Assembly: GCA_963843465.1 (NCBI GenBank)
Contig: CAWJKP010000003.1
Span: 744,001-808,000, forward strand
Direction of reading: 5' to 3'
Length of the DNA: 64,000 nt
Origin: CAWJKP01 sp963843465
GTDB taxonomy: Bacteria > Planctomycetota > Planctomycetia > Pirellulales > Thermoguttaceae
Under the pieces are notes generated by a model. The model did not search any database, was not told the origin of the DNA, and saw only the letters and a program-made list of their open reading frames with translations. The stretch's first letter is position 1; each line of letters opens with the position of its first letter. Below, piece after piece: positions 36,182-44,647 of the stretch. The position numbers and the translations under genes are program-made.

Positions 36182-37102
36182 TCACGGGCCAGCCGACTGG
36201 GCAATCTCGTCGGCCGCCCGCTGGATCGCCGCCGACGGGTCGGGGTCCAGATCGTCAAGGATCGACATGCGGACCGACCCGACGCTTTGGATTATAGCGC
36301 GAACCGCCCGCTGGGGAGTCTGGGGCTGGGCGAAAATCACCTTGGCCTTCTCCCGCCGCAGTTGCCGCTGAAGTTGCGTCAGCTCGGCGTCGCTCGGCTC
36401 CTGGCCCTCGATCTCGATCGCCACTTGCCGCAGGCCGTACTCGTCGGCGAAGTAGCCCCAGGCCGGGTGGTAGACGAAAAACGCCTTTCCCTTGATCGGG
36501 GCCAGCTTGCGACGGACCCCGTCGTCCAGCCGATCAAGCTTCTTCTCCAGGGTGGCCAGGTTCTGCCGGTAAGTCTCCTGATGCGCCACGTCGATCCCTT
36601 GCAGGGCATGGGCGATCGTCGCCGCTTCGATCTTCAACAGGCGGGGACTGAGCCAGATGTGAGGATCTTTGCCTTCCGCGGCCGCGGCATGAGCTGCCGC
36701 TTCCGCTCCCGGATGACCGTGACAGACCATCTCCCGCAACGGGATTCCTTGCCGAAGGTCGACGATTTGCAGCCGATGGGAATCGCGAATTGCCTGGAAG
36801 GCCCGCTCGCTCTCGAAGGGCATGCCCACGGGGAAGTAGACGGAGGCGCGCATCACCTCCCGGATCTGGGCGTCGGTCGGCTGGTAGAGCTCGGCACTCT
36901 CGCCGGGGCGAACCAAGGTCACCACGCCAACGTCAGGGCCGCCGACCTGCCCGACCAGCCAGGCCTCGGGCAGAACGCTCACGGCGACCGTCAACCGGGC
37001 GGGCTTTTGCGGGCGGGTGGCCGCCGTCTCCTGGGGACGGCCGCAACCCAACGCCAGCGCAAACAACAACAGGGCTGTAAGTCGTCTGGTGGGCATATTC
37101 AT
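36182..37102 (-). CDS. znuA: zinc/manganese ABC transporter substrate-binding lipoprotein
   Basis: The protein has 306 residues. A lipoprotein signal with lipobox ALGC near residue 20 is followed by the TroA/ZnuA fold: VSVLPEAWLVGQVGGPDVGV, PADVYFPVG-like region VYFPVGMPFE, DPHIWLSPRLLKIEA and FFVYHPAWGYFADEYGL. The His of DPHIW and of YHPAW are likely metal ligands. A His/Glu/Ala-rich loop (CHGHPGAEAAAHAAAAEGKD) resembles the zinc loop of ZnuA, which favours zinc. It is the first gene of the operon. Confidence 0.88.
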   Translation of the reverse strand: MNMPTRRLTALLLFALALGCGRPQETAATRPQKPARLTVAVSVLPEAWLVGQVGGPDVGVVTLVRPGESAELYQPTDAQIREVMRASVYFPVGMPFESERAFQAIRDSHRLQIVDLRQGIPLREMVCHGHPGAEAAAHAAAAEGKDPHIWLSPRLLKIEAATIAHALQGIDVAHQETYRQNLATLEKKLDRLDDGVRRKLAPIKGKAFFVYHPAWGYFADEYGLRQVAIEIEGQEPSDAELTQLQRQLRREKAKVIFAQPQTPQRAVRAIIQSVGSVRMSILDDLDPDPSAAIQRAADEIAQSAGP

Positions 37103-37175
37103 CAGGATACCGTGCCGTGGATGGCAGTCCTAGTGTTAGACGGAGTTTCGTCTGTCGTGCGGCGCGGCGACTCGT

Positions 37176-37472
37176 TCATCGTCGTATTCGCAGGTCCGTA
37201 AGTGTAAGCGGCGCCCCCGGCTGGGCGTCGCCGCCGTAAGAAACCGTCACCGGCAGGGCCACGGCCCAGATCTTCTTCCCTCGGGCAAGAGCCACACGAT
37301 TGAAGGCTCCCACGTAACGCCGCGCCTGCCGGGCCGTCATCGGTCTGGGCTCCGCGGGTTCCAAAGCAGTCGCCTGGGGCGGGACGTCCCCATAGTGGCC
37401 AGGCTGCCAATCGCGATAGACGGTAATCCAGACCCGAAATCGCCGGGCGACGAACCGCTTCCGATCGTTCAT
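37176..37472 (-). CDS. small hypothetical protein divergent from the XRE regulator
   Basis: The protein has 98 residues from the ATG at 37472. It reads RFVARRFRVWITVYRDWQPG, a Pro-rich linker, then ARQARRYVGAFNRVALARGK and WAVALPVTVSYGGDAQPG. There is no known domain and no signal peptide. A strong minus-strand promoter (37596-37623) points to it, sharing a control region with the XRE gene. Confidence 0.55.
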   Translation of the reverse strand: MNDRKRFVARRFRVWITVYRDWQPGHYGDVPPQATALEPAEPRPMTARQARRYVGAFNRVALARGKKIWAVALPVTVSYGGDAQPGAPLTLTDLRIRR

Positions 37473-37574
37473 GGGAGAGATCTCCGGGAAAGCCGCAAAC
37501 CCTGCTAAAGAGTGGTGGGGAGCCGCAATTCTGCTCAACTGCGGAAAAATTTGGACAAATGCGGGCCAAGCCGC

Positions 37575-37603
37575 TTGACGTCCGCCCGGCCGTATAGTAT
37601 ACA
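37575..37603 (+). promoter_or_regulatory. sigma-70-type promoter for the XRE regulator
   Basis: TTGACG (37575-37580), a 17-bp spacer and TATACA (37598-37603) lie about 75 bp ahead of the ATG at 37678. Confidence 0.65.
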
Positions 37604-37623
37604 TACGTACACTCTGTTGTCAA
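37596..37623 (-). promoter_or_regulatory. divergent sigma-70-type promoter overlapping the plus-strand one
   Basis: On the minus strand, TTGACA (37623-37618), a 16-bp spacer and TATACT (37601-37596). The two -10 boxes overlap by four bases, in an AT-rich island GTATACATACGTAC within GC-rich DNA. Confidence 0.65.
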
Positions 37624-37677
37624 GCCGGTTTTTCCCTCACGCCCGCTTTCCGCCTGCTCCATCGAGGATTTGCCGCC

Positions 37678-38175
37678 ATGGCTGACTATACGGGCGATAA
37701 TTTGCGGCGTTTGATGGCCGCGCACGGTTGGACCACCGACCAGGTGGCGGCGCAGACGGGACTCGACCGCCGCACGATCAAGGCGATTCTCGACGGCCGT
37801 CACAAGTCGCACCCGCGGTCGATCAAGCGTCTGGCGGACGGGCTGGGGGTGGCGGTCGACGAGTTCTTTGTCGATCCGTCGCAGTTGCTCTACCGCCAGT
37901 TCGACCGCCGCACCAACCCGGCCGTGGACGATTTGTTGGCCAGCCGGCCCGAGCTGTTTGCCGACTGGACGACGGTCGACTTCGAGGAGTTGCACAGCCG
38001 GGTGGGCACGGGCGGGCCGCTGACGGTCGAAGGAGTACGGGAGGCCGTCAGCCGCATGAACCTCCATCGCGAGATTCACGAGAAGTTGGCGGTGCTCTTG
38101 GAGAGCAGCCAGGCCGACGTGGTCCGCGGCATCGTGGATCTGCTCTACGCCCAGGTGGTGGTGAAGACCAACTAA
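37678..38175 (+). CDS. XRE-family transcriptional regulator
   Basis: The protein has 165 residues. The N-terminal helix-turn-helix reads NLRRLMAAHGWTTDQVAAQT, GLDRRTIKAILDGRHKSHPR, SIKRLADGLGVAVDEFF. The C-terminal half (residues 75-165) is a helical domain of unknown role ending in IVDLLYAQVVVK. It faces a small hypothetical gene across a short palindrome-rich control region with overlapping promoters, so autoregulation is plausible. The stop is directly followed by an R4 hairpin. Confidence 0.8.
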   Translation: MADYTGDNLRRLMAAHGWTTDQVAAQTGLDRRTIKAILDGRHKSHPRSIKRLADGLGVAVDEFFVDPSQLLYRQFDRRTNPAVDDLLASRPELFADWTTVDFEELHSRVGTGGPLTVEGVREAVSRMNLHREIHEKLAVLLESSQADVVRGIVDLLYAQVVVKTN

Positions 38176-38231
38176 TGTCGCCTTTCGCTCCGCGAAAGAA
38201 CGCGCATGCTTTCGCGGAGCGAAAGGCGACA
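38176..38231. repeat. palindromic repeat family R4 directly after the XRE stop
   Basis: Arms TGTCGCCTTTCGCTCCGCGA and CGCGGAGCGAAAGGCGACA, followed by AAATTAA. It could act as a transcription end. Confidence 0.85.
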
Positions 38232-38287
38232 AATTAACGATCGTGTCCGTCAAAACTCATCAGACGAGGATGGTTCACGTTGCGCAC

Positions 38288-38473
38288 TCAGCGCTCGATC
38301 TGCTCGATCGTCCGCCGCAGCGATTGGATCGTCCCGTCGCTGACCACCAGCTCCACGCGGGCCGAGCCGTGGAATCCCCGCCGCAGCACCTCCTGGAGCA
38401 GTTCGGCCATCGCGGCTTGCAGGCGGCTGATCTTCTCGACGTTGGCAGGCGTCTTGCTGGTGCTGATCATCAC
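38288..38473 (-). CDS. small hypothetical protein
   Basis: The protein has 61 residues: a helical part (NVEKISRLQAAMAELLQEVL, RRGFHGSARVEL) and a short strand VELVVSDGTIQSLRRTIEQI. No known domain. It has codon use like its neighbours and stands alone between repeats, so it may be real or a chance frame. Confidence 0.45.
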   Translation of the reverse strand: MMISTSKTPANVEKISRLQAAMAELLQEVLRRGFHGSARVELVVSDGTIQSLRRTIEQIER

Positions 38474-38555
38474 GTCAACTTACGAAACGCGGCCGGAAGT
38501 TCAAGAGGCCTTTTTGGCCACCCACCGAGTGCGTGAAACGCAGCCTACCGACCAC

Positions 38556-38716
38556 TACCAGTGGTCAGTGGCTAGTGGTCAGTGGCTAGTGGTCAGTGGT
38601 CAGCGACGAATGGATGAGAGAGAATAGAGAAGGATGCGATTTTCCCTTATCCCTTATCCCTCGTCTCTTATCCCTCGTCTCTCTCCTGACCACTGACCAC
38701 TAACCACTGACCACTA
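38556..38716. repeat. AGTGGTC/GGCTAGT tandem repeat with inverted counterpart
   Basis: AGTGGTC-type heptamers run from 38560 to 38604 and their reverse complement GACCACTGACCACTAACC from 38686 to 38716. Between them is a TTATCCCTCGTCTC-rich stretch. A related unit is nested at 23606-23692. Confidence 0.8.
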
Positions 38717-39127
38717 CTTGGCACTACGCCGGCGCCGGGCGGTCAGCCGCCGCAGACGGGCGGCGTGGTCTTCCTGCAGCTCCAGTTGCAGGGGGCCTTG
38801 GGGCCGGTTGGGCAGCCGCGGAAGGGGATGCGCGGCGAGAAACTCGCGGGTCCGGCAGAGGCGGCAGGGCAGGTAAACCAATCCGCCGCAGCCGGGACAA
38901 TGCTGCGGCGGACCGGGCTGGGGTTCCAGGCCGGCCTCCCAGCAATCGGCCTCCCGCTCCTGCAATTGCCGCTTGCCGCTGGCGACCGCGCCGATCGTGC
39001 CGCGGCTGACGCCGGTTAGCTTGGCAATCTTCCGTTGGCTGAGCTTGCCCTCGGCCAGAAGGCGTTGGATTTCCGCAATCAGATCCGCTGCAATCACGGC
39101 GGCTGCTCCTTCTGCCTTGCGGCGCAC
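38714..39127 (-). CDS. helix-turn-helix protein with zinc-ribbon-like cysteines
   Basis: The protein has 137 residues. The N-terminal helix-turn-helix is LIAEIQRLLAEGKLSQRKIA, KLTGVSRGTIGAVASGKR, like resolvase/IS-type or small regulator HTHs. Two C-x2-C pairs follow (HCPGCGGLVYLPCRLC), probably a zinc ribbon. The Arg-rich tail may bind nucleic acid. It is likely a small planctomycete regulator. Its TAG stop coincides with the edge of the AGTGGTC repeat. The start could be at a downstream codon. Confidence 0.6.
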   Translation of the reverse strand: MRRKAEGAAAVIAADLIAEIQRLLAEGKLSQRKIAKLTGVSRGTIGAVASGKRQLQEREADCWEAGLEPQPGPPQHCPGCGGLVYLPCRLCRTREFLAAHPLPRLPNRPQGPLQLELQEDHAARLRRLTARRRRSAK

Positions 39128-39128
39128 G

Positions 39129-39167
39129 AAAAAGGCCCGTCACCGGAGTTGCCTCCGGCGACGGGCC
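39129..39167 (-). terminator. rho-independent terminator for the HD-domain gene
   Basis: Arms GGCCCGTCACCGGAG (39134-39148) and CTCCGGCGACGGGCC (39153-39167) with a T5 tract on the minus strand (39133-39129). Confidence 0.75.
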
Positions 39168-39221
39168 CTTGGGATACCTGAGGATCCAGGCTCTGCTGAT
39201 ACCCGTCCGATACTGGGCAGC

Positions 39222-39830
39222 CTACAACGATTGCCGGCCGGGCGGCAAGCCGGCTTTTTGGCCACTTCCGATGCTTTGCTCCAGCTCGCTCACGGCCCGG
39301 CTCAACTCGTCAACCAGCGGGCTGTCGCCGGCCGCCTGGAGGATCTTCACCACGCGGCCGTAGTACCAGAGCGTCCCTTCGCGCCCGCCCTTGAACATCG
39401 GCCAGAGATCCTCGCCTCGCAAGCGATAAGAAACCAGGATGGAGCGGACGTTGTCGAGCTTGTCGCAAGCCGAGACCAGCCGCACCGAGGGCGAAGCCTG
39501 GGCGAGCCGGGCCAGATAAGCCTCTTTGCGGGCCCGCCAGGGCGGCTTGGGCTGCTGATCCGTGTCCGTGCAGCCGTCGACGATCTCGGCGACTCGGGAG
39601 CCGAACCGCCGGCGGATCTCCTCGCGGGTCGCCGCTCCGCCCTGGTCCTCGACGGCATCGTGCAACAGCGCCGCGATCGCCTCCTCTTCGTCGGCGCCGA
39701 ACTCCAGGGCCAGACCCGCCACCCGCAGCAAGTGCGAGAAATAGGGGACTCCGGAGACCTTGCGGGTCTGATCGGCGTGCAACTCGGCCGCCCAGACGAG
39801 CGCCTCGTTGAATCGCGGGGAGAGCTTCAT
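39222..39830 (-). CDS. HD-domain phosphohydrolase (SpoT/MESH1-like)
   Basis: The protein has 202 residues. It reads ALVWAAELHADQTRKVSGVP, YFSHLLRVAGLALEFGADEE, AIAALLHDAVEDQGG, with the His, His-Asp and later Asp of the HD site (LVSACDKLDNVRSIL). The pattern is that of small ppGpp-hydrolase-like proteins. Single-domain versions hydrolyse (p)ppGpp or NADPH, and no synthetase domain is present. A clear terminator follows. Confidence 0.8.
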   Translation of the reverse strand: MKLSPRFNEALVWAAELHADQTRKVSGVPYFSHLLRVAGLALEFGADEEEAIAALLHDAVEDQGGAATREEIRRRFGSRVAEIVDGCTDTDQQPKPPWRARKEAYLARLAQASPSVRLVSACDKLDNVRSILVSYRLRGEDLWPMFKGGREGTLWYYGRVVKILQAAGDSPLVDELSRAVSELEQSIGSGQKAGLPPGRQSL

Positions 39831-39842
39831 GATCTTGACTCA

Positions 39843-40035
39843 AGCCCGTCGCGTAGCGACGTGTTGATGGTAGCCGTGGGTTTCAACCCACGGTTTGCGA
39901 TGCACCCAGGTTTCCGTCCGTCGCGTAGCGACGATTCAGGCGTCGCTACGCGACACAAAACGGTCGTTGGACGATATGTTCCGTGGGTTAAAACCCACGG
40001 CTACCATCGCATCGTCGCTACGCGACGGGGACCGC
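39843..40035. repeat. compound palindromic element R9 (GTCGCGTAGCGAC / CCGTGGGTTNNAACCCACGG)
   Basis: Two kinds of hairpin alternate: GTCGCGTAGCGACG units and CCGTGGGTTTCAACCCACGG / CCGTGGGTTAAAACCCACGG. An almost identical element lies in inverted orientation at 63135-63320. Confidence 0.9.
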
Positions 40036-40077
40036 GTCCCACCTGATCGCTCAAGTCAAATGGATAACCGTTTTGTT

Positions 40078-41070
40078 TCATGGCTCGTTAGCGGCGGGGC
40101 GTGCGGCGACGGGGCTGGCCCGGCCGCCTTCGTAGATGCTGAACTCGGCCCAGACGGGCAGGTGGTCGGACAGTTCCGCGGCATCGCGGGCGGAGAGGTA
40201 GCCTTCGCGGACCGGGTCCACGACGCCCGACCGTCCGCTAAACTCCACGGTGGCGCGGCGGTCGAACAAGAGGTTGTCGGTCAGGCGCATGCCGCCTACC
40301 GAAGCGCTGCCGGCGGTAACCGCGGGGGTAATGTGGGGCACCATCCCCAGGCGGCCCAGATGATTCTCGTCGGCCCCCAGGTTGCCCAGGAGGATGATGT
40401 CGTCTTCGCCGCGGCCGTCGTCGCGGACGGCGCGGAACACGTCGGCCAGGGCATCCAGCTCCTCGGCGGCCTGCTCGGCGTCGGTGTGGACGTTGATCAG
40501 CGTGAAGGTGAAGGCCACGGACGGGTCGGGGCCGCGGACGCGGAAGGAAGCTACCAGCGGGGGACGCCGGAACTTGTGGGCCGGATCGACCACCGTGGCG
40601 ACCGTGGCCCGATCGACCTCGATCGTCGCCCGATCGAAGAGGAACGCGCTGTATTGGCGGACCGGCTCGCGACCCACCGCGGGAGCGGTCACGAAGTCGT
40701 AGTGCCGGCCGGTGGAATTGATCGCTTCCACAAAAGCCATGAGCACGCCCTGGTTTCTCGCCTGCACGTCCTGGATCGCCAGCAGGTCGAACTGCCGGGC
40801 GATCTGCGCCAAGCCGCCTGCCACCGCCGGATTGACCGCTTTACGCTCGTCGAGGGCCGCGAGTTGGAAAGTCGCGATGCGGATCGTGCTCCGACGTTCC
40901 GGCGGCAGCGGCTCCGGCTCCGCGAAACCGGCCGGCCCGTCCGCAGCGGCGTTGGCATCGCGAGGGCGCAGCGCCAGGTTTCTCAGCCCGCGGATCTCGT
41001 AGTGGGAGAAGACGTACCAGCCTCCGCCCACCGCGGCGGTCAGAAGCGCGAGATAGAACAATTTCCGCAT
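40078..41070 (-). CDS. exported endonuclease/exonuclease/phosphatase-family protein with altered active site
   Basis: The protein has 330 residues with an N-terminal signal anchor (FYLALLTAAVGGGWYVF). The EEP fold is seen as IRIATFQLAALDE, LLAIQDVQA, TFTLINVHTD, DIILLGNLGADE and ELSDHLPVWAEF. In active EEP enzymes the second and fourth motifs are normally QE and GDFN. Here they are QD and GNLG, so a catalytic Asp is lost, although the final SDHLP is intact. It may be a weak or non-catalytic member. The substrate is unknown. Confidence 0.75.
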   Translation of the reverse strand: MRKLFYLALLTAAVGGGWYVFSHYEIRGLRNLALRPRDANAAADGPAGFAEPEPLPPERRSTIRIATFQLAALDERKAVNPAVAGGLAQIARQFDLLAIQDVQARNQGVLMAFVEAINSTGRHYDFVTAPAVGREPVRQYSAFLFDRATIEVDRATVATVVDPAHKFRRPPLVASFRVRGPDPSVAFTFTLINVHTDAEQAAEELDALADVFRAVRDDGRGEDDIILLGNLGADENHLGRLGMVPHITPAVTAGSASVGGMRLTDNLLFDRRATVEFSGRSGVVDPVREGYLSARDAAELSDHLPVWAEFSIYEGGRASPVAARPAANEP

Positions 41071-41129
41071 CAGACCCCTCCTTGGACCCGTGCGGAAGAG
41101 TAACCGATGTCTGGGCTCAATTCCAGGGC

Positions 41130-41232
41130 AATAGTTTATGGGACTTATAGGGTTTATGGGACCTATGGAACCTATAGGACCTACGGGACATATAGGACCT
41201 ATTTATCCTATAAGTCCTATAAGTCCCATTAC
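41130..41232. repeat. degenerate minisatellite of GGACCTATA-type units
   Basis: About ten imperfect 9-bp units (TATGGGACT, TATAGGGTT, TATGGGACC, TATGGAACC, TATAGGACC) run left to right. Then the reverse CTATAAGTC units appear, so the block is also partly palindromic. It is AT-rich against its surroundings. The gap 41071-41436 has no gene. Confidence 0.8.
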
Positions 41233-41436
41233 GGTGCGAGGACTGAAAATGGCCTGCCCATGACAAATGCTCCCCCTTCGACCATCGCTTTGCAGCCTCC
41301 CCACCTACCCCCACTGGGCTTTGCGGTTTGACGCAAGCCCCGGGCTGACCTAGCCTTTCAGAGGAGCAGCTTTGACCCGCATCAGAGAGCATTCCAGGGC
41401 GTCGGTCCTCTCTTGGCACCCTGGCAACGAGGTCCC

Positions 41437-43752
41437 ATGACCGACAGCCAGAATCTTCCCATCCCCAGCGATTCGGCTGTGCCGCAGCCGGCGTGGCCGC
41501 CGGGGCTAACAGGTGCAGCCCTGTCGGCCCCTGCGGCCACGCCGGCTCCGTTAGCCCAGGCGGCCACGCCGGCCGTTTGGATGGCCCAATTGGGCTCGCT
41601 GTTAGAAGATCTCGGCGGCGGGGCGGCCGCGCTCTGCGGTCCCCGCCCCGGTCGTCAGTCCGCAGACCGACAACCAACTCGTTCAAGTGCGGTTGGGGAT
41701 TGCCTCCAGCCTCTACGTGGCCTTGCGGGCCAAGCACGCGGCCACCGCCAGCCACTCGCTGCGGATGGCGATGACCGGCTCGGCTTGGGCGCTGGCCATG
41801 GACCTGCCGGCCTCGCAGCGGGACGAGCTGGAAGTGGCGGCCTTGCTGCACGACGTGGGCATGATCGGGCTGCCCGACAAAATCCTGCTGAAGCCCGGGC
41901 CGCTGGACGACGACGAGTTGCGGATCGTGGAAGACATGCGGCGGAATCTCGGCGTGGAGATCCTCCGCGTGGCCTGCGCGGAGGCGGGGATCCTCCAGAT
42001 CGTGGAGAACGTGGGCGCCTGGTACGACGGCTTCCGCGGCGGCTTCTCCTCCACCGGGACGCAGATCCCCCTGGCGCCCGCATGATCTCCATCCTGGAAG
42101 CCTACGACGCCATGACCAGCGACCACGTCTTCCGCGCGGCGGTCAGCCAGGAGCGGGCGATGGCGGAGCTCTTCCAGTCGGCGGGCAGCCAGTTCGATCC
42201 GGAGCTGGTAGGGAGCTTCGCGGAGTTGATGGCCTGCGACCAGTCGGAATTGCGGCTGGCGATCGCCCAGCGTTGGCTGCAGCGGCTCGATCCGGAGGCG
42301 GCCAACTCCTTTTGGGAGTGGAGCCCGCCGCCGGCGGCGATGCCGGCAGGCCAGGGCGAGTCGCTCTTCCAGATGCGGCTCTTGGACAACATGCACGACG
42401 CCGTGATCTTCGTCGACGCCGGCATGAGGGTGCTGCGGTGGAACCACGGGGCCGAGCGCTTGACGGGGATCTCCGGATCGAGCATGCGGCAGCGGCCCTG
42501 GTCGCCGGGGTTGCTGAATCTGCACAATGAGAAGGGAGAGCCGATGGGGGAGGACGACTGCCCGGTCCACGGCGCCGTGCGTTCCGGCGTGCAGTCGTTG
42601 CGGCGGCTGTCGATCTGCGGACGCAACGGCCAGTCGATCTCGGTCGACACGCACACGCTGGCCGTAGTGGGCGACGACGGCACGACCTTCGGGGCCGTGC
42701 TCCTGTTGCACGACGCCTCCTCGGAAATTTCGCTGGAGGAGCGCTGCCAAAGCCTGCACGAGAAGGCCACCAAGGACCCGCTGACGCAGGTCGCCAACCG
42801 CGCGGAGCTGGATTGCGTCCACGAGGCCTTCATCCGCCACCACCGGCAGCACCGTCTCCCTTGCAGCATGGTGATCTGCGACCTGGACAAGTTCAAGCTG
42901 GTCAACGACACCTACGGCCACCAGGCGGGCGACGAAGTCATCAAGAGCCTGGCGAAGCTGTTGAAGAACTCCTGCCGGCCGGGCGACCTGGTGGCCCGCT
43001 ACGGCGGCGAGGAGTTCGTGATGCTCTGCGCCGACTGCGACAACACGGCCGCCGCCCGCCGCGCCGACGAGATCCGCAAGGCCCTCAGCCAGGTCTGCCA
43101 GCCGCGGCTGGACGGCCGCTCGATCACCGCCAGCTTCGGGGTCACCGAGATCCAGCCGGGCGACACGGCGGAGACGATGCTCCGCCGGGCGGACCGCGCC
43201 TTGCTGATGGCCAAGGCCAAGGGCCGCAACACGGTGGTGCAGCTTGGCAGCGGCCCCGACGACCGGCCCGAAGGAAATGCGGCCCCTTCCGGCCCGCCGC
43301 AGGGACCGCTCTTCTTCCTCGAGCAGCGGATGTCCACGCCCGTGCCCATCCAGTTGGCCGTGGAAAAGCTCCGCGGATTCGTGGCCGACCACCGCGCCTG
43401 CATCGAAAGCATCGACGGCGGCAACGTCAAGCTGCTCATCAAGCACACCTGCCAGCCGTTGCGCCGCCAGAGCGACCGCACGATGACCTTCCTGGCCGAG
43501 ATCCGCCTGGAAGAAGAGCGGTCGGATGCGCCGCGCCCCACGGCCGTCTCGCGGACGCGGATCTACGTGAAGATCACGCCGCAGAAGCAGCGCGACCGCC
43601 GCCGGGAGGACGTCGGCCAGCGGGCCCGCGAGGTCCTGGCCAGTTTCCGCTGCTACCTGATGGCCACCTGCGAGTCGGGACCAAGCGCCGTCGAGTCTCG
43701 CGGCCATGCCCGCCGCTTCTTCCCCTGGCTCTTCCGCCGGCGGAGCAAGTAG
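41437..43752 (+). CDS. HD-GYP-like / PAS / GGDEF signalling protein, with two compensating frameshifts
   Basis: From the ATG at 41437, an Ala/Pro-rich start (PAWPPGLTG, from a dispersed repeat) precedes an HD-type domain that reads correctly only in the next frame (41640-42075: ASLYVALRAKHAATASHSLR-like region, ELEVAALLHDVGMIGLPDKI). The first frame then resumes (ISILEAYDAMTSDHVFR). A PAS domain (MHDAVIFVDAGMRVLRWNHG) and a diguanylate cyclase with RYGGEEF follow, then a PilZ-like tail. The GYP motif is degenerate. GGEEF supports c-di-GMP synthesis. The shifts near 41635 and 42075 may be sequence errors. Confidence 0.75.
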   Translation: MTDSQNLPIPSDSAVPQPAWPPGLTGAALSAPAATPAPLAQAATPAVWMAQLGSLLEDLGGGAAALCGPRPGRQSADRQPTRSSAVGDCLQPLRGLAGQARGHRQPLAADGDDRLGLGAGHGPAGLAAGRAGSGGLAARRGHDRAARQNPAEARAAGRRRVADRGRHAAESRRGDPPRGLRGGGDPPDRGERGRLVRRLPRRLLLHRDADPPGARMISILEAYDAMTSDHVFRAAVSQERAMAELFQSAGSQFDPELVGSFAELMACDQSELRLAIAQRWLQRLDPEAANSFWEWSPPPAAMPAGQGESLFQMRLLDNMHDAVIFVDAGMRVLRWNHGAERLTGISGSSMRQRPWSPGLLNLHNEKGEPMGEDDCPVHGAVRSGVQSLRRLSICGRNGQSISVDTHTLAVVGDDGTTFGAVLLLHDASSEISLEERCQSLHEKATKDPLTQVANRAELDCVHEAFIRHHRQHRLPCSMVICDLDKFKLVNDTYGHQAGDEVIKSLAKLLKNSCRPGDLVARYGGEEFVMLCADCDNTAAARRADEIRKALSQVCQPRLDGRSITASFGVTEIQPGDTAETMLRRADRALLMAKAKGRNTVVQLGSGPDDRPEGNAAPSGPPQGPLFFLEQRMSTPVPIQLAVEKLRGFVADHRACIESIDGGNVKLLIKHTCQPLRRQSDRTMTFLAEIRLEEERSDAPRPTAVSRTRIYVKITPQKQRDRRREDVGQRAREVLASFRCYLMATCESGPSAVESRGHARRFFPWLFRRRSK

Positions 43753-43793
43753 GGTGGGCTTCAGCCCGCCAGCTTCCCGTCCTTCCTCGCAGG

Positions 43794-43875
43794 GTGCTAC
43801 TGGCTTTGCCAGTGTCTCCGTAGGCAACACGATGGAAGGTCAATCCACCGAGAGCACTGGCAGAGCCAGTGGCAC
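43794..43875. repeat. palindromic repeat family R2, short copy
   Basis: GTGCTACTGGCTTTGCCAGTG-like left arm and CACTGGCAGAGCCAGTGGCA right arm. Confidence 0.75.
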
Positions 43876-43898
43876 AGATCTGAACCCCCGCCGCACCG

Positions 43899-43985
43899 TA
43901 GGGAACGCCCTCTGTCGCGTTCCGCTTCCGGATCGCTAAAGGGCGCCTTTCCGCGCTCCCGGAACGCCACAGAGGGCGTTCCCTA
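43899..43985. repeat. palindromic repeat family R8
   Basis: Arms TAGGGAACGCCCTCTGTCGC and GCCACAGAGGGCGTTCCCTA. It is next to an R2 copy between the signalling gene and the gene at 44001. Confidence 0.85.
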
Positions 43986-44000
43986 CAGCGGTTTGTAATC

Positions 44001-44330
44001 CTATTGCGTCTTGAACCCGAACTCATCGCCGCTGAGGTCGAAGCCCTGCGAATCGGCTTTGGCGGGCGGCTTGACCGCCGAGGCCGGTGCGGCCGACGAT
44101 TTCGCGGCGGGCGCGGCGGCCGTTGCGCGTGCCGTCGCCTCCAACGGCCGTTTGAGAATGGCAGTCCAGGTCCAGTTCCCCTTGAGGTCCTTGCTGAAAT
44201 TGGCCGCAACCAGTTCCCAGCCCTCCTTGCCTGCCTCGTTCAGCTCCTGGAGCAGGTAAGTCTCCGACTGTTTGCTGCAACTGCGGTACTCCCAGGGTTG
44301 ACGCCGCACGGTGACGGTCTCGTCGTTCAT
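44001..44330 (-). CDS. small conserved protein with a DUF4177-like core
   Basis: The protein has 109 residues. The core WEYRSCSKQSETYLLQELNE, AGKEGWELVAANFSKDLKGN, WTWTAILKRP resembles DUF4177 proteins (a short beta-alpha-beta unit with GxEGWELV). An Ala/Pro/Lys-rich linker and a short acidic end (GFDLSGDEFGF) follow. No signal peptide. Function unknown. Confidence 0.55.
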   Translation of the reverse strand: MNDETVTVRRQPWEYRSCSKQSETYLLQELNEAGKEGWELVAANFSKDLKGNWTWTAILKRPLEATARATAAAPAAKSSAAPASAVKPPAKADSQGFDLSGDEFGFKTQ

Positions 44331-44354
44331 CGCTCAACTCCTGATCGATCTTGG

Positions 44355-44460
44355 GTAGGTCCCGCTTGCCTGTAGGTCCCGCTTGCCGAGCGGGACTTTG
44401 CGCACCGGCAACGTCTATTGATGCTTACCGTCCCTTCCGGCAGAAGGGACCTACTTCGGC
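44355..44460. repeat. GTAGGTCCCGCTTGCC-type hairpin repeat
   Basis: A doubled TGTAGGTCCCGCTTGCC unit, then CTTCCGGCAGAAGGGACCTA on the right. A related sequence directly follows the FGE-gene stop at 689. The rest of 44461-44590 shows no gene. Confidence 0.6.
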
Positions 44461-44590
44461 TGCGTGTAGCATCACGGCTATCAGTGTAGTGCCCGGCGGT
44501 TCCCGTGAGAATGGGTAACCCCCTGAAGACTTGGCATCAGTTGCCGGTGACCAGCGACCACCGCGGCCTCGCCTTCCCGGTTGCATTCCC

Positions 44591-44647
44591 GTAGGACGGA
44601 TTGCTAATCCGTCCACGATTGCCCGACGGATTGGCAATCCGTCCTAC
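44591..44647. repeat. palindromic repeat GTAGGACGGATTGCTAATCC
   Basis: Arms GTAGGACGGATTGCTAATCC and GGATTGGCAATCCGTCCTAC. The right edge provides the TAG stop of the glycosyltransferase gene. Confidence 0.85.
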
